From DATBDN01 sp963715995 (GTDB lineage Bacteria > Actinomycetota > Thermoleophilia > Solirubrobacterales > Thermoleophilaceae), in assembly GCA_963715995.1 (NCBI GenBank), contig OY970283.1, positions 2,294,001-2,358,000 of the forward strand: a DNA stretch of 64,000 nt, in the 5' to 3' direction. The translations under genes and the position numbers were made by a program. Shown here one piece after another: positions 42,130-51,538 of the stretch (its first letter is position 1; each line of letters opens with the position of its first letter). Under the pieces are notes generated by a model. That model saw only the letters and a program-made list of their open reading frames with translations, was not told the origin of the DNA and searched no databases.

Positions 42130-42781
42130 GGTCGGTCGGCTGCTGTCCGCCCGGGATCTCCGGCGGATCGACCGGATACGACACGTGGCGGTTCCAGAAG
42201 GTCGTCTTCTTGGCCGCGCCGGCCAGGTCGAGCTCGATGTGCACGTGGTTCATGTGCGCCTGCGTCGGGTCGAGGTTCTTCTTGCGCTTACCGCGCTTCG
42301 TGTAGCAGTAGGAGTAGTCCGTCATCTGCGCGTCCGGGCTGCCGAACCACGACTTGCAGTTGAAGATCAGGCCCTGCACGCCCATCCGCCGCGCCAGCGC
42401 AGCCGGGTTGCCGTCCTTGTCGGGCGCGAGCAGCAGCTTCACGAGCGCGTGGCCGGCGGCCATCGTCGCCGGATGCCAGTCGATCGCACGGCCGGCCGAG
42501 TGCAGGCTGGCCGAGTGCTTGCCCCAGACCTCACAGCGGTACTCGCCCCAGTTGACGCCGCTCGCGTTGTGCTCGAGCCAGGCGAGCATCGCCTTCGTGC
42601 CGGCCTGCACCCTGCCGCCGTCGCACTTGGTCGCCGGGTCGTAGCCGAACGGGTCGATCCCGCGTGCGAGCAGCTTGTTGGCCGGGTTGGCCTTCAGGCT
42701 CGGCAGGGCCAGCGCCGCGACCGGCAGCGCCAGTGCGACCGTGGTCACAAGCAGGGTGGAAATGTACCCAGTTCGTCTCAC
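42074..42781 (-). CDS. Secreted M15-like D-Ala-D-Ala carboxypeptidase-fold protein
   Basis: 235 residues from the GTG at 42781, which puts a signal peptide at the start (MRRTGYISTLLVTTVALAL, cleavage near residue 24). The zinc-ligand pattern of the M15/VanY-like fold is visible: SLHSAGRAIDWH (S-x-H-x-x-G-x-A-x-D) and HMNHVHIEL (H-x-H), about 90 residues apart. Five Cys suggest disulfides. It probably trims peptidoglycan stem peptides outside the cell. An ATG at 42853 gives a longer form without a clean signal peptide. A 9-base direct repeat (GGTGGAAAT at 42756 and 42782, plus strand) brackets the start. Its last 56 bases overlap the end of the GGDEF-EAL gene. Confidence 0.75.
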   Translation of the reverse strand: MRRTGYISTLLVTTVALALPVAALALPSLKANPANKLLARGIDPFGYDPATKCDGGRVQAGTKAMLAWLEHNASGVNWGEYRCEVWGKHSASLHSAGRAIDWHPATMAAGHALVKLLLAPDKDGNPAALARRMGVQGLIFNCKSWFGSPDAQMTDYSYCYTKRGKRKKNLDPTQAHMNHVHIELDLAGAAKKTTFWNRHVSYPVDPPEIPGGQQPTDLSGVPALPGGAWSGPASR

Positions 42782-42945
42782 GGTGGAAATATCGGCGCCT
42801 TCCGTGAGCGCTTGAGCCGGGACTGACGGGGGTGGACGCTCGTGCCAGTCCACGGGCCTGCTCTGACACCTCGACGCGGAACAGCTGCGGCTGAGGAGTG
42901 GCTGGAGCGGCGCTTGCGGGGAATCGCGGGGCGGTTTTCGGCCGG

Positions 42946-42988
42946 CTGTGCGACATAAACCACCTATCCGGTGGTCTATGTCGCACAG
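42946..42988. repeat. 43-bp near-perfect inverted repeat (hairpin)
   Basis: Arms of 19 bases at 42946-42964 and 42970-42988 pair with a single mismatch around the 5-base loop TATCC; the arm starts CTGTGCGACATA. A further GGCCGG/CCGGCC pair outside extends the stem. It lies between the recG stop and the M15-like gene. It has no T-run on either strand, so if it is a terminator it is not the classic type. A protein-binding site or a small mobile remnant is also possible. Confidence 0.8.
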
Positions 42989-43012
42989 CTCCGGCCGGGA
43001 GAGCCCGAGCGC

Positions 43013-45142
43013 TCAGGCCGGTATCGGCTCCAGCGCCTCGCCGAAGCGAGCCGCCGCCGCCTCGCGCAGCAGCACGTGCTCGGGTTCTGCGAGCGCGGGG
43101 TCGCGCGTCAGGAGCTGCTCGGCTACGTCGCGTGCCTCCTGGAGCAGATCGGCGTCCTCTGGCAGCCGCGCGACGTTGAACTCGGGGAGGCCGTGCTGGC
43201 GTGTGCCGAGCACCTCCCCCGCTCCGCGCAGCTCCAGGTCGATCTCGGCGAGCGCGAAGCCGTCGCGCTGTGCGGCCACCGCCGCGAGGCGCGGGTTCTG
43301 GGCGCTCCCGAACAGGACGCAGAGCCCGGGGTGCTCGCCGCGGCCGATCCGGCCGCGCAGCTGGTGGAGCTGTGAGATGCCGTAGCGCTCGGCCTCCTCG
43401 ATCAGCATCACGGTCGCGTTCGGCACGTCGATGCCCACCTCGATCACCGAGGTGGCCACCAGCACGTCTGCCGCGCCCGAGGCGAACGCGCGCATGGCGT
43501 CCTGCTTCTGCTGGGTCGGCATCTGGCCGTGGATCAGCTGCACGCGGTGGTCGCGGAACTCGGTCCGCTGGAGCCGCTCGGCTTCGTCCACGGCGGCCTT
43601 CGCCTGGAGCAGCTCGGACTCCGACACGAGCGGGCAGACGACGAAGCACTGGCGCCCGGCGGCGATCTCCTCGCGGATGCGCTCGTACGCACGGGCACGG
43701 GCGCGTTCGCCGTCCACCACGTGCGTCTCGACCGGGCCGCGGCCCGCCGGCAGCTCACGCAGCGTGGTCGCGTCCAGGTCGCCGTAGGCGGTCAGCGCGA
43801 GCGTGCGCGGGATCGGCGTGGCGGTCATGTGGAGCGCGTGCGGCACGAGCCCATCGGGCGCCTTGCGGTCCAGCTCGGCGCGCTGGCGGACGCCGAAGCG
43901 GTGCTGCTCGTCGATCACGTAGAGGGCGAGGTCGCGGAACTGCACCGGCGGCTCGATCAACGCGTGGGTGCCGACCACCAGCCCGAGCTCGCCCGAGGCG
44001 AGCCGCGCCAGGACCTCGCGCCGCCGCGCCGCGCTGGTCGAGCCCGTGAGCAGCGCGATCGGCACCAGCCCGCCGAGCAGCCGGTCGAGCGTGAGCAGGT
44101 GCTGCTCTGCAAGTGTCTCCGTGGGTGCCATCAGGGCCGCCTGGCGCCCGTTCTCGAGCGCGCGCAGCATCGCGTGGAGCGACACCGCGGTCTTCCCCGT
44201 GCCCACGTCGCCCATCAGCAGGCGCTGCATCGGGCGCTCGCGCGCGAGGTCGTCGTCGATCCGCTCGACCGCACGCTGCTGATCCCCAGTGAGCGTGAAC
44301 GGCAGCTGCGCGGTCCAGGCGTCGACCATCTGGCCGTTCGGGCCAAGCGGCCGCGCCCGGCCCTCCTCCTGGCGGTGGAGCTTCCGGCGCGCGACCTCCA
44401 GCTCGAGCATCAACAGCTCCTCGAACGCCAGCCGCAGGCGTGCTTGCTCGTGCTCGTCCTCGTTCTCGGGGAAGTGCGCGGCGGCCAGGGCGGCGGCACG
44501 GTCGGGCAGCCCGCGCTCGGCGCGCATGAGCGCGGGCAGCGGCTCGATCGTGTCGTGCACGAGCGAGCGGATGAGCGAGGCGCGCTCGCGCAGCATGGCC
44601 GGGGTGATGCCCTTCGTGGCGCCGTAGACGGGGACGAAGCCAACCGTGTGGACCGCCGCTGTGGCGTCGTCGGCCACCTCGTACTCGGCGACGGTGAACT
44701 GGTTGCGGCGGCGGCACTCGCCGTGCAGAAGCACCCGTGTGCCCTCCGGGAGCTTCGTCGCGAGCCAGGGCTGGTTGAACCACAGCGCCGTCATCGGCCC
44801 GGACTCGTCGGCCACCTTCGCCTCGACGATCTTCACGCGCCGGTTGCGCGTGGGGCGCACCTTGATCGAGCGCACCACGGCCGCGACGGTGGCCTTCTCG
44901 CCGATGCCCAGCGACGCGATCGGCCGCACGTCGCGTCGGTCGGCGTGCGCGCGCGGGAAGTATTCGAGCAGCTGGCCGGCGGTGGCCAGCTTCAGCGCGG
45001 CGGCAGCGTCCTGCGCGCGCTTGGGGAACTCGAGCGGCGTGTCCAGGCGCGAGGGCCTGGGCGCCGAGCGCAGCGGCGTGGCCAGCTGCTCGGGCGTGAG
45101 CTCCTCGGTGGTTGCGAAGGCGGTTGGGATGCGACCGATGAT
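43013..45142 (-). CDS. recG: ATP-dependent DNA helicase RecG
   Basis: RecG remodels stalled forks and Holliday junctions. From the GTG at 44929 the protein is 638 residues, short for the family. The frame upstream reads convincing RecG wedge-domain sequence (PLEFPKRAQDAAAAL, LLEYFPRAHADRRD) back to about 45142, but contains no ATG, GTG or TTG. The end given here marks the possible ATC codon at the start of that segment. Helicase motifs are intact: LTGDQQRAV, Walker A MGDVGTGKTA, DEQHRFGVRQR (DEQH box), HMTATPIPRTLA, SVIEVGIDVPNA and QLRGRIGRG. It follows the DAK2 gene on the same strand. Confidence 0.93.
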   Translation of the reverse strand: MIGRIPTAFATTEELTPEQLATPLRSAPRPSRLDTPLEFPKRAQDAAAALKLATAGQLLEYFPRAHADRRDVRPIASLGIGEKATVAAVVRSIKVRPTRNRRVKIVEAKVADESGPMTALWFNQPWLATKLPEGTRVLLHGECRRRNQFTVAEYEVADDATAAVHTVGFVPVYGATKGITPAMLRERASLIRSLVHDTIEPLPALMRAERGLPDRAAALAAAHFPENEDEHEQARLRLAFEELLMLELEVARRKLHRQEEGRARPLGPNGQMVDAWTAQLPFTLTGDQQRAVERIDDDLARERPMQRLLMGDVGTGKTAVSLHAMLRALENGRQAALMAPTETLAEQHLLTLDRLLGGLVPIALLTGSTSAARRREVLARLASGELGLVVGTHALIEPPVQFRDLALYVIDEQHRFGVRQRAELDRKAPDGLVPHALHMTATPIPRTLALTAYGDLDATTLRELPAGRGPVETHVVDGERARARAYERIREEIAAGRQCFVVCPLVSESELLQAKAAVDEAERLQRTEFRDHRVQLIHGQMPTQQKQDAMRAFASGAADVLVATSVIEVGIDVPNATVMLIEEAERYGISQLHQLRGRIGRGEHPGLCVLFGSAQNPRLAAVAAQRDGFALAEIDLELRGAGEVLGTRQHGLPEFNVARLPEDADLLQEARDVAEQLLTRDPALAEPEHVLLREAAAARFGEALEPIPA

Positions 45143-45158
45143 CGCGGGCGCGGCAGAC

Positions 45159-46811
45159 CTACTCGACGGCGAGCAGGTACCACCAGGCCGGCTGCCCGCC
45201 CTCGTGGAAGTCCAGTTCGAGGCCCGCGGGCAGCGCCTGCTCGACCTCGTCCTCGCTCAGCGGGGCCTCGGCGCCTGCGATGCAGGTGACGAGCTCGCGC
45301 CCGTCGGCCAGCCGCTCGATCGTCTCGCGCAGCACCTGGCCGGGGGCGCCCCACGCGACCAGCTCGTCGCCCGCGTAGCCCACTGCATCGCCGGTGCGGA
45401 AGCGGCCCTGAGCATCGTCGCGCGCGGCCGGAGCCACGCCGCCGGTGACGAGCGCCGACACGGCGCCCCAGAGCGCCTCGGCGTTGTCCTTGGCAGACGC
45501 GCCCGGGTTGAAGGCGACGATGGCTGCAAGGCCCTCCTGCGGGCTGCGGGTGGCGACCACGCGCGCGCTGCACTCGGACATCTCGGCGGCGCGCTCGGCG
45601 GCCATCACCACGTTGGCGCTGTTGGGCAGCACCACGACCTCGTCGGTGCCGGCCGAGTCGATCGCGTCCAGCAGCTCGTTGGTCGACGGGTTCATCTTCG
45701 CGCCGGGGTCGACCACGATCGCGTTCTCCTGGCGGTACATGGCGACCAGGCCGTCGCCGGTTGCGACCGCCACGACGGCGCAGCGACCGGCGCTCGGCGC
45801 CTCGATCACCACGGCGCCCAGGCGCGCGTCGCGCTCGGCCACCTGCTCGTGCATGTCGGCGACCTCGAGGCGCGAGACCTCGCCCGCGCCGTCGAAAGCG
45901 TCAACCGCCAGCTGCGGCGTGTCGGTGTGGACGTGCACGCGAAGCGTGTGGGCGTCGCCCACGACTAGAACCGAGTCGCCTATCTGCTCGAGCTGCGTGA
46001 TGAAGCCCTGTGGCGCCAGGTCGGCGCCTGTGATCGCGAAGTTGGTGCAGTAGCGGAAGCTGCTCGACTCGTGGTCGGCGTGATGCAGCGGCCGCGGCCC
46101 GCCGGCGGTCACCTGATGCGGAAGCTCTACCTCGGCGCCGCGCAGGGCACCGAGCACGCCGGCCATGATCACGGTGAGGCCGTAGGCGCCGGCGTCCACC
46201 ACGCCCGCGTCGCGCAGCGCGCGCAGCTGCTCGGGGCCTTGGGCGACCGCCTCGTTGGCGGCCTCCAGCGCGCTCGAGAGCACCTCGGCGAGCATCTGGT
46301 CCTGCTCCTCAGCCGGTGCGCCCGTGCCGAGCCGCGTCTGGTCCATGTGGGCCAGGTCGCGTGCTACGCGGTAGGCCATGGCGCGGACGGCCGTGAGCAT
46401 CGTGCCCTCGGCGGGCTCGCGCACCGAGCGGTACGCGGCGTCGGCGGCGCGCGCGAAGGCAGCGGCAACCAGCACCGGGTCGACCAGCTCGCCGGGGCGC
46501 GACACCAGTTCCTCGGCGGCGCCGCGGACGATCTGCGACAGGATCACTCCGCTGTTGCCGCGCGCGCCCAGTAGCGCGGCCCGGGCAACCGCCTCGACGA
46601 TCTTGTCGCGGCCGAGCTCCTCCAGGGAGCCGTCGCCGAGCGCGTCGAGCTCGTCGAGCACGGCGCGCATGGTCATGGCCATGTTGTCGCCGGTGTCGCC
46701 GTCGGGCACCGGGAAGACGTTGAGGTCGTTGACCTCCTGACGGCGTCGTTCGAGCTCGTCGCAGGCAGCCTGGACGACGCGACGGAAACGGACTAGAGAG
46801 GGATCACGCAT
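45159..46811 (-). CDS. DAK2-domain fatty-acid-kinase-like protein (FakA/YloV)
   Basis: 550 residues. The N-terminal DAK2/DhaL domain has the ATP and Mg motif NVFPVPDGDTGDNM (about 31-44) and GARGNSGVILSQIVRG (about 82-97). The middle and C-terminal domains (FRYCTNFAITG, VVGDAHTLRVHVHTD, VVLPNSANVVMAA) match FakA. That protein phosphorylates fatty acids bound by a FakB (DegV) partner for incorporation into phospholipid. No fakB is in the window. The position between rpmB and recG is the widely conserved one. Confidence 0.93.
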   Translation of the reverse strand: MRDPSLVRFRRVVQAACDELERRRQEVNDLNVFPVPDGDTGDNMAMTMRAVLDELDALGDGSLEELGRDKIVEAVARAALLGARGNSGVILSQIVRGAAEELVSRPGELVDPVLVAAAFARAADAAYRSVREPAEGTMLTAVRAMAYRVARDLAHMDQTRLGTGAPAEEQDQMLAEVLSSALEAANEAVAQGPEQLRALRDAGVVDAGAYGLTVIMAGVLGALRGAEVELPHQVTAGGPRPLHHADHESSSFRYCTNFAITGADLAPQGFITQLEQIGDSVLVVGDAHTLRVHVHTDTPQLAVDAFDGAGEVSRLEVADMHEQVAERDARLGAVVIEAPSAGRCAVVAVATGDGLVAMYRQENAIVVDPGAKMNPSTNELLDAIDSAGTDEVVVLPNSANVVMAAERAAEMSECSARVVATRSPQEGLAAIVAFNPGASAKDNAEALWGAVSALVTGGVAPAARDDAQGRFRTGDAVGYAGDELVAWGAPGQVLRETIERLADGRELVTCIAGAEAPLSEDEVEQALPAGLELDFHEGGQPAWWYLLAVE

Positions 46812-46867
46812 CGCTCGAGAGCATTCCTACACCGAAACCCAGACGGGTAACAGCTCGGTGGGGCTGG

Positions 46868-47059
46868 TCAGACAGCCTTGGTGATCTTCCCGGCCTTCAG
46901 GCAGCGGGTACACACGTATTCGCGGCGGGGGGCGCCCTTCACGTCGATCCGGATCTTCTGAAGGTTCGGGTCGAAGCGGCGCCTGGTGGCAACCATTGAG
47001 TGGGAGCGGCTGTTCCCGAACGAGGGACCCTTGCCGCAGACGTAACAGACCTTTGCCAC
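46868..47059 (-). CDS. rpmB: 50S ribosomal protein L28 (zinc-binding form)
   Basis: 63 residues, opening MAKVCYVCGKGPSFGNSRSH. Cys at 5, 8, 50 and 53 (CYVC, CTRC) make this the zinc-binding C+ form. RRFDPNLQKIRI is the family core. It starts 10 bases after the threonine aldolase gene. The intergenic 46812-46867 before the DAK2 gene holds nothing I can name. Confidence 0.97.
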   Translation of the reverse strand: MAKVCYVCGKGPSFGNSRSHSMVATRRRFDPNLQKIRIDVKGAPRREYVCTRCLKAGKITKAV

Positions 47060-47069
47060 GGCGCAGAGG

Positions 47070-48086
47070 CTAGCGCAGGGCGCCCTGGATCAGGGTGAGC
47101 GCCTGGTCGATCTCTGACCGGCTCACATCCATGTGCGTCACCGCTCGAACCTTGCGCCCGCCGTCGGCGCTGCTCAGCTCGACCTGGTCCGCAAGCGCGG
47201 TGCGGAGCGCGTCCGCGTCGGGCACGCCGAAGATGACGATGTTGGTCTCGACGCTGGCCGGGTCGATCTCCACGCCCGGGATCTCGGCCAGCCGCTCGGC
47301 CAGGTGGCGGGCGTTGTCGTGATCCTCGGCCAGTCGCTCGACGTTGTTGTCGAGCGCGTAGAGGCAGGCGGCGGCGACGCTGCCGGCCTGGCGGAAAGAC
47401 CCGCCCCACATCTGCTTGAAGCGCCACGCCTGGTCGATCAGGTCGGCCGACGCCGCGAGGCAGGCGCCCACGCCGGCGCCGAGGCCCTTCGTGAAGTCCA
47501 CCCAGGCGGTGTCGAACCCGTCCGTGTGCTGGGCGGCCGGCACGCCGGAGGCGACCACCGCGTTCATCAGCCGGGCGCCGTCCATGTGGCCGCGCATGTC
47601 ATGGCGCTTGACAACGTCGGCCACGGCACGCAGCGTCTCCTGCGGCCACACGCGCCCGCCGCCCATGTTGGTGCTCTGCTCCACCGACACCAGCCGCGAG
47701 CGCGGCATGTAGCGGTCGAGCGGGCGGATGGCGGCCTCAACCTGCTCGGCGCTGAAGATGCCGCCGTCGGCCGCGAGCGGCTTCATCATGGCCCCGGAGA
47801 TGGCAGCCGGGCCGCCGGCCTCGGCCACGATCGGGTGCGCCGCCTCGTGCAGGATCGCCTCGTCGCCCGCCTTGTCGATGTGCACGCGGAACGAGATCGC
47901 GTTGCACATCGTGCCGCTCGGCAGGAACAGCGCGGCCTCCTTGCCGAGCAGCTCGGCCACGCGCTCCTGGAGACGGTTGACCGTCGGGTCGAGCTTGCGC
48001 TGCTCGTCGGCCACCTCGGCCTCGTACATGGCCCGGCGCATGCCCTCGCTCGGGCGCGTCTGCGTATCGGAGAAGAGGTTGATCAC
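47070..48086 (-). CDS. Low-specificity L-threonine aldolase-type PLP enzyme
   Basis: 338 residues. The GTG start overlaps the ribH stop (GTGA). It has a fold-type I PLP domain: LFSDTQTRPSEGMR at the start, FLPSGTMCNAISF, HEAAHPIVAEAGG, the STNMGGGRVWP block, HMDGARLMNAV, and the PLP Lys in VDFTKGLGAGVGA. These enzymes cleave threonine or allo-threonine to glycine and acetaldehyde, and related beta-hydroxy amino acids. Why it is coupled to the riboflavin operon is unclear. Confidence 0.92.
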   Translation of the reverse strand: MINLFSDTQTRPSEGMRRAMYEAEVADEQRKLDPTVNRLQERVAELLGKEAALFLPSGTMCNAISFRVHIDKAGDEAILHEAAHPIVAEAGGPAAISGAMMKPLAADGGIFSAEQVEAAIRPLDRYMPRSRLVSVEQSTNMGGGRVWPQETLRAVADVVKRHDMRGHMDGARLMNAVVASGVPAAQHTDGFDTAWVDFTKGLGAGVGACLAASADLIDQAWRFKQMWGGSFRQAGSVAAACLYALDNNVERLAEDHDNARHLAERLAEIPGVEIDPASVETNIVIFGVPDADALRTALADQVELSSADGGRKVRAVTHMDVSRSEIDQALTLIQGALR

Positions 48087-48499
48087 GCGTCGAGCAAAGC
48101 AGCCAGCGACAGCACGGCGCGCGCGGCGTCGGCACCCTGGTGGCGCTTCTCGCCGACCCGCGCGAGCGCCTGCTCGTAGGTCTCGACGGTGAGCAGGCCG
48201 AAGCCGCACGGCACGCCGGTGGAGAGCTGCACGTCCTGGATGCCGCGTGCCGCCTCGCCGCAGACGTAGTCGTAGTGCGAGGTCTCGCCGCGGATGACGG
48301 CGCCGACGCAGGCGATCCCCTTGTAGCGGCCCGAACCGGCGCAGATCTTCGCCGCCATCGGCAGCTCGAAGGCACCCGGCACCTCGACCACGTCGACCTC
48401 GTGGCCGGCGTCCTCGAAGACCTGGCGCGCGCCGTCGACCAGCTTCTGCGCGAGCTCCTCGTAGAAGGTCGCCGCGGCGATCGCGTAGCGGTCAGGCAC
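48083..48499 (-). CDS. ribH: 6,7-Dimethyl-8-ribityllumazine synthase
   Basis: 138 residues from the GTG at 48499, overlapping the ribBA stop by 8 bases; an ATG at 48529 is possible but less likely. RibH condenses the ribityl-pyrimidine with DHBP. Blocks are VPGAFELPMAAK, GAVIRGETSHYDYVC with the catalytic His, and STGVPCGFGLLTVETYEQA. It is last of the rib genes in the operon. Confidence 0.95.
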   Translation of the reverse strand: MPDRYAIAAATFYEELAQKLVDGARQVFEDAGHEVDVVEVPGAFELPMAAKICAGSGRYKGIACVGAVIRGETSHYDYVCGEAARGIQDVQLSTGVPCGFGLLTVETYEQALARVGEKRHQGADAARAVLSLAALLDA

Positions 48500-49787
48500 G
48501 CGGCTCGCGCTCGGCCGGCCGTTCCTCACGGTCGCGGCGGCGCTCCTCCTGGATCATCTCCTCGTCGAGAGCGAGGCCCTGGTGGTGCAGCAGGTGGCCC
48601 ATGCGGTCCTTCTTGGCCTGAAGGTAGGCGCGGTTGTGCTCGTTGGGGACCGGCTCGATCGGGATCTGATCGGAGACCTTGAGGCCGTAGCCCTCGAGGC
48701 CCACGATCTTCTTCGGGTTGTTGGTCATGATCCGGATCGAGGTCAGGCCGAGGTCGACCAGGATCTGCGCGCCGATGCCGTAGTCGCGCAGGTCGGCGGG
48801 CAGGCCGAGCTCGAGGTTGGCGTCGACGGTGTCGAAGCCCTCCTCCTGGAGCTTGTAGGCGTGCAGCTTGTTGAGCAGGCCGATGCCGCGGCCCTCCTGT
48901 GCGAGGTAGAGCAGGACGCCCGAGCCCTCGGCCTCGATCATCGCCAGCGCCGACTCGAGCTGCTCGCCGCAGTCACAGCGCAGCGAGTGGAAGACGTCGC
49001 CGGTGAGGCACTCGGAGTGGACGCGCACGAGCACGTCGTCGGCGCCGTCGATCTCACCCTTGACGAGCGCCATGTGGTGCTTGTTGTCGACCAGCGAGCG
49101 GTAGGCGACGGCGCGGAACTCGCCGTAGGCGGTTGGCAGCTTGACCTCGACCTCGCGGCTGACGAGCTTGTCCTCGCGGCGGCGGTACTCGATCAGGTCC
49201 GCCACCGTGACCATCTTCATGTCGTGGCGGGCGCAGAAGCGCTCGAGGTCGGGCACGCGGGCCATCGTGCCGTCGTCGTTCATGATCTCGCAGATGACCC
49301 CGGCGGGCGTGACGCCGGCCAGCCGCGCGAGGTCCACGGCGGCCTCGGTCTGGCCGGCCCGCTCGAGCACGCCGCCGGCCTTGGCCTTCAACGGGAACAC
49401 GTGGCCGGGCTGGACCAGGTCGCGCGGCGTCGAGCGCGGGTCGATCGCAACCTGGATCGTGCGCGCGCGGTCGTGGGCGGAGATGCCGGTGGTCACGCCC
49501 TCGCGGGCCTCGATCGCGACGGTGAAGGCGGTCTGGAACGGCGACTCGTTCTTCGCGGCCATCAGGTCGAGGCCGAGCTCGTCGCAGCGCTCCGGCTCCA
49601 GCGCCAGGCAGATGAGCCCGCGCCCCTCCTTCGCCATGAAGTTGACGGCCTCGGGCGTCGCGAACTGGGCGGCGAGCGTGAGGTCGCCCTCGTTCTCGCG
49701 GTCCTCGGCGTCGCAGACGATCACCATCCGCCCCTCGCGGATGTCCTCGATGGCCTCTTCGATTGTGCTGAACGGCTTGTTCGTCAT
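48492..49787 (-). CDS. ribBA: Bifunctional DHBP synthase / GTP cyclohydrolase II
   Basis: 431 residues. The RibB half (about 1-200) has DAEDRENEGDLTLAA and GHVFPLKAKAGGVLERAGQTEA. The RibA half (about 205-400) has the zinc Cys set in HSECLTGDVFHSLRCDCGEQL, then LAQEGRGIGLLNKL and RDYGIGAQIL. Both halves look active, so this one protein makes both precursors of riboflavin (from ribulose-5-P and GTP). A charged tail (EERRRDREERPAERE) ends it. The ATG overlaps the ribE stop (ATGA). Confidence 0.97.
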   Translation of the reverse strand: MTNKPFSTIEEAIEDIREGRMVIVCDAEDRENEGDLTLAAQFATPEAVNFMAKEGRGLICLALEPERCDELGLDLMAAKNESPFQTAFTVAIEAREGVTTGISAHDRARTIQVAIDPRSTPRDLVQPGHVFPLKAKAGGVLERAGQTEAAVDLARLAGVTPAGVICEIMNDDGTMARVPDLERFCARHDMKMVTVADLIEYRRREDKLVSREVEVKLPTAYGEFRAVAYRSLVDNKHHMALVKGEIDGADDVLVRVHSECLTGDVFHSLRCDCGEQLESALAMIEAEGSGVLLYLAQEGRGIGLLNKLHAYKLQEEGFDTVDANLELGLPADLRDYGIGAQILVDLGLTSIRIMTNNPKKIVGLEGYGLKVSDQIPIEPVPNEHNRAYLQAKKDRMGHLLHHQGLALDEEMIQEERRRDREERPAEREPRA

Positions 49788-50343
49788 GGTCTCACCGCGT
49801 ATTTCGCCAGCATGTCCACTTCAAGGTTGACAGGGTCGCCTTCGGCTGCGCTGCCGAGCGTGGTGCGCTCGAGCGTCTCCGGGATCAGGGAAACCGAGAA
49901 GCTCTTGGCGTCGACCTCGGTCACGGTCAGCGAGACGCCGTCGACCGCGATCGACCCCTTCTCCACCACGTAGCGCAGCAGATCCGGTGGCGCGCCGATG
50001 CGCACGACGCGCGAGTTGTCGCGCTCCTCGATCGCTTCGATGCGGCCGGTCGAGTCGACGTGGCCCTGGACGAAATGGCCGCCGAGGCGGTCGCCGACAC
50101 GGAGCGCGAGCTCCAGGTTCACGCGGTCGCCCTGCCCGAGGCGACCGAGCGAGCTGCGCACGAGGGTCTCCTCCATGACGTCGGCCTCGAAGCCGTCGCC
50201 GTCGATCTCGACTGCGGTCAGGCAGACCCCGTTCACGGCTATCGAGTCGCCGCGCTCGAGCTCGGAGGCGAGCGACGTCTGCACGGCCAGCCGCGTGCCG
50301 CCTTGGCGCACCTCCCCCACCTCTGCCACGAGCCCGGTGAACA

Positions 50344-50344
<1 letters not shown>
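49784..50344 (-). CDS. ribE: Riboflavin synthase, alpha chain
   Basis: 186 residues from the ATG at 50344, overlapping the ribD stop (TGATG). The protein has two repeated lumazine-binding barrels: MFTGLVAEVGEV with NGVCLTAVEI, then GHFVQGHVDSTG with VDGVSLTVTEV. It dismutates two lumazines to riboflavin. It is sometimes named ribC in other species. Confidence 0.96.
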
Positions 50345-51467
<1,123 letters not shown>

Positions 51468-51468
<1 letters not shown>

Positions 51469-51488
51469 TGACTCGTGAGTCAATGGTA
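51468..51488 (-). promoter_or_regulatory. Candidate promoter -10 with operator-like palindrome at ribD
   Basis: TTGACTC and GAGTCAA form a perfect 7-bp-arm inverted repeat with a 2-base spacer (51468-51483), ending in the A of the ribD ATG. On the minus strand TACCAT (51483-51488) overlaps its upstream edge and fits TANNNT. A protein bound here would cover the transcription start. The regulator is unknown. Confidence 0.4.
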
Positions 51489-51524
51489 CGCGGGGGCTGT
51501 TCGAGGACCGCTTCCACGCGCCAG

Positions 51525-51530
51525 TAACCT
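51525..51530 (+). promoter_or_regulatory. Candidate -10 hexamer TAACCT before the hydrolase gene
   Basis: TAACCT (TANNNT) ends 8 bases before the GTG at 51539, with only CCCATCCC between and no ribosome-binding site. It would give a leaderless or nearly leaderless transcript. Confidence 0.35.
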
Positions 51531-51538
51531 CCCATCCC

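Noticed and set aside
42782..42945. c-di-AMP riboswitch before the M15-like peptidase gene
   Set aside because: Such riboswitches often precede cell-wall hydrolases, but I could not match the conserved core here. Only a short GGTGGAAAT direct repeat was seen.
51469..51538. FMN riboswitch in front of ribD
   Set aside because: The gap between the ribD ATG and the divergent hydrolase start is only 70 bases and shows no RFN-like conserved sequence.
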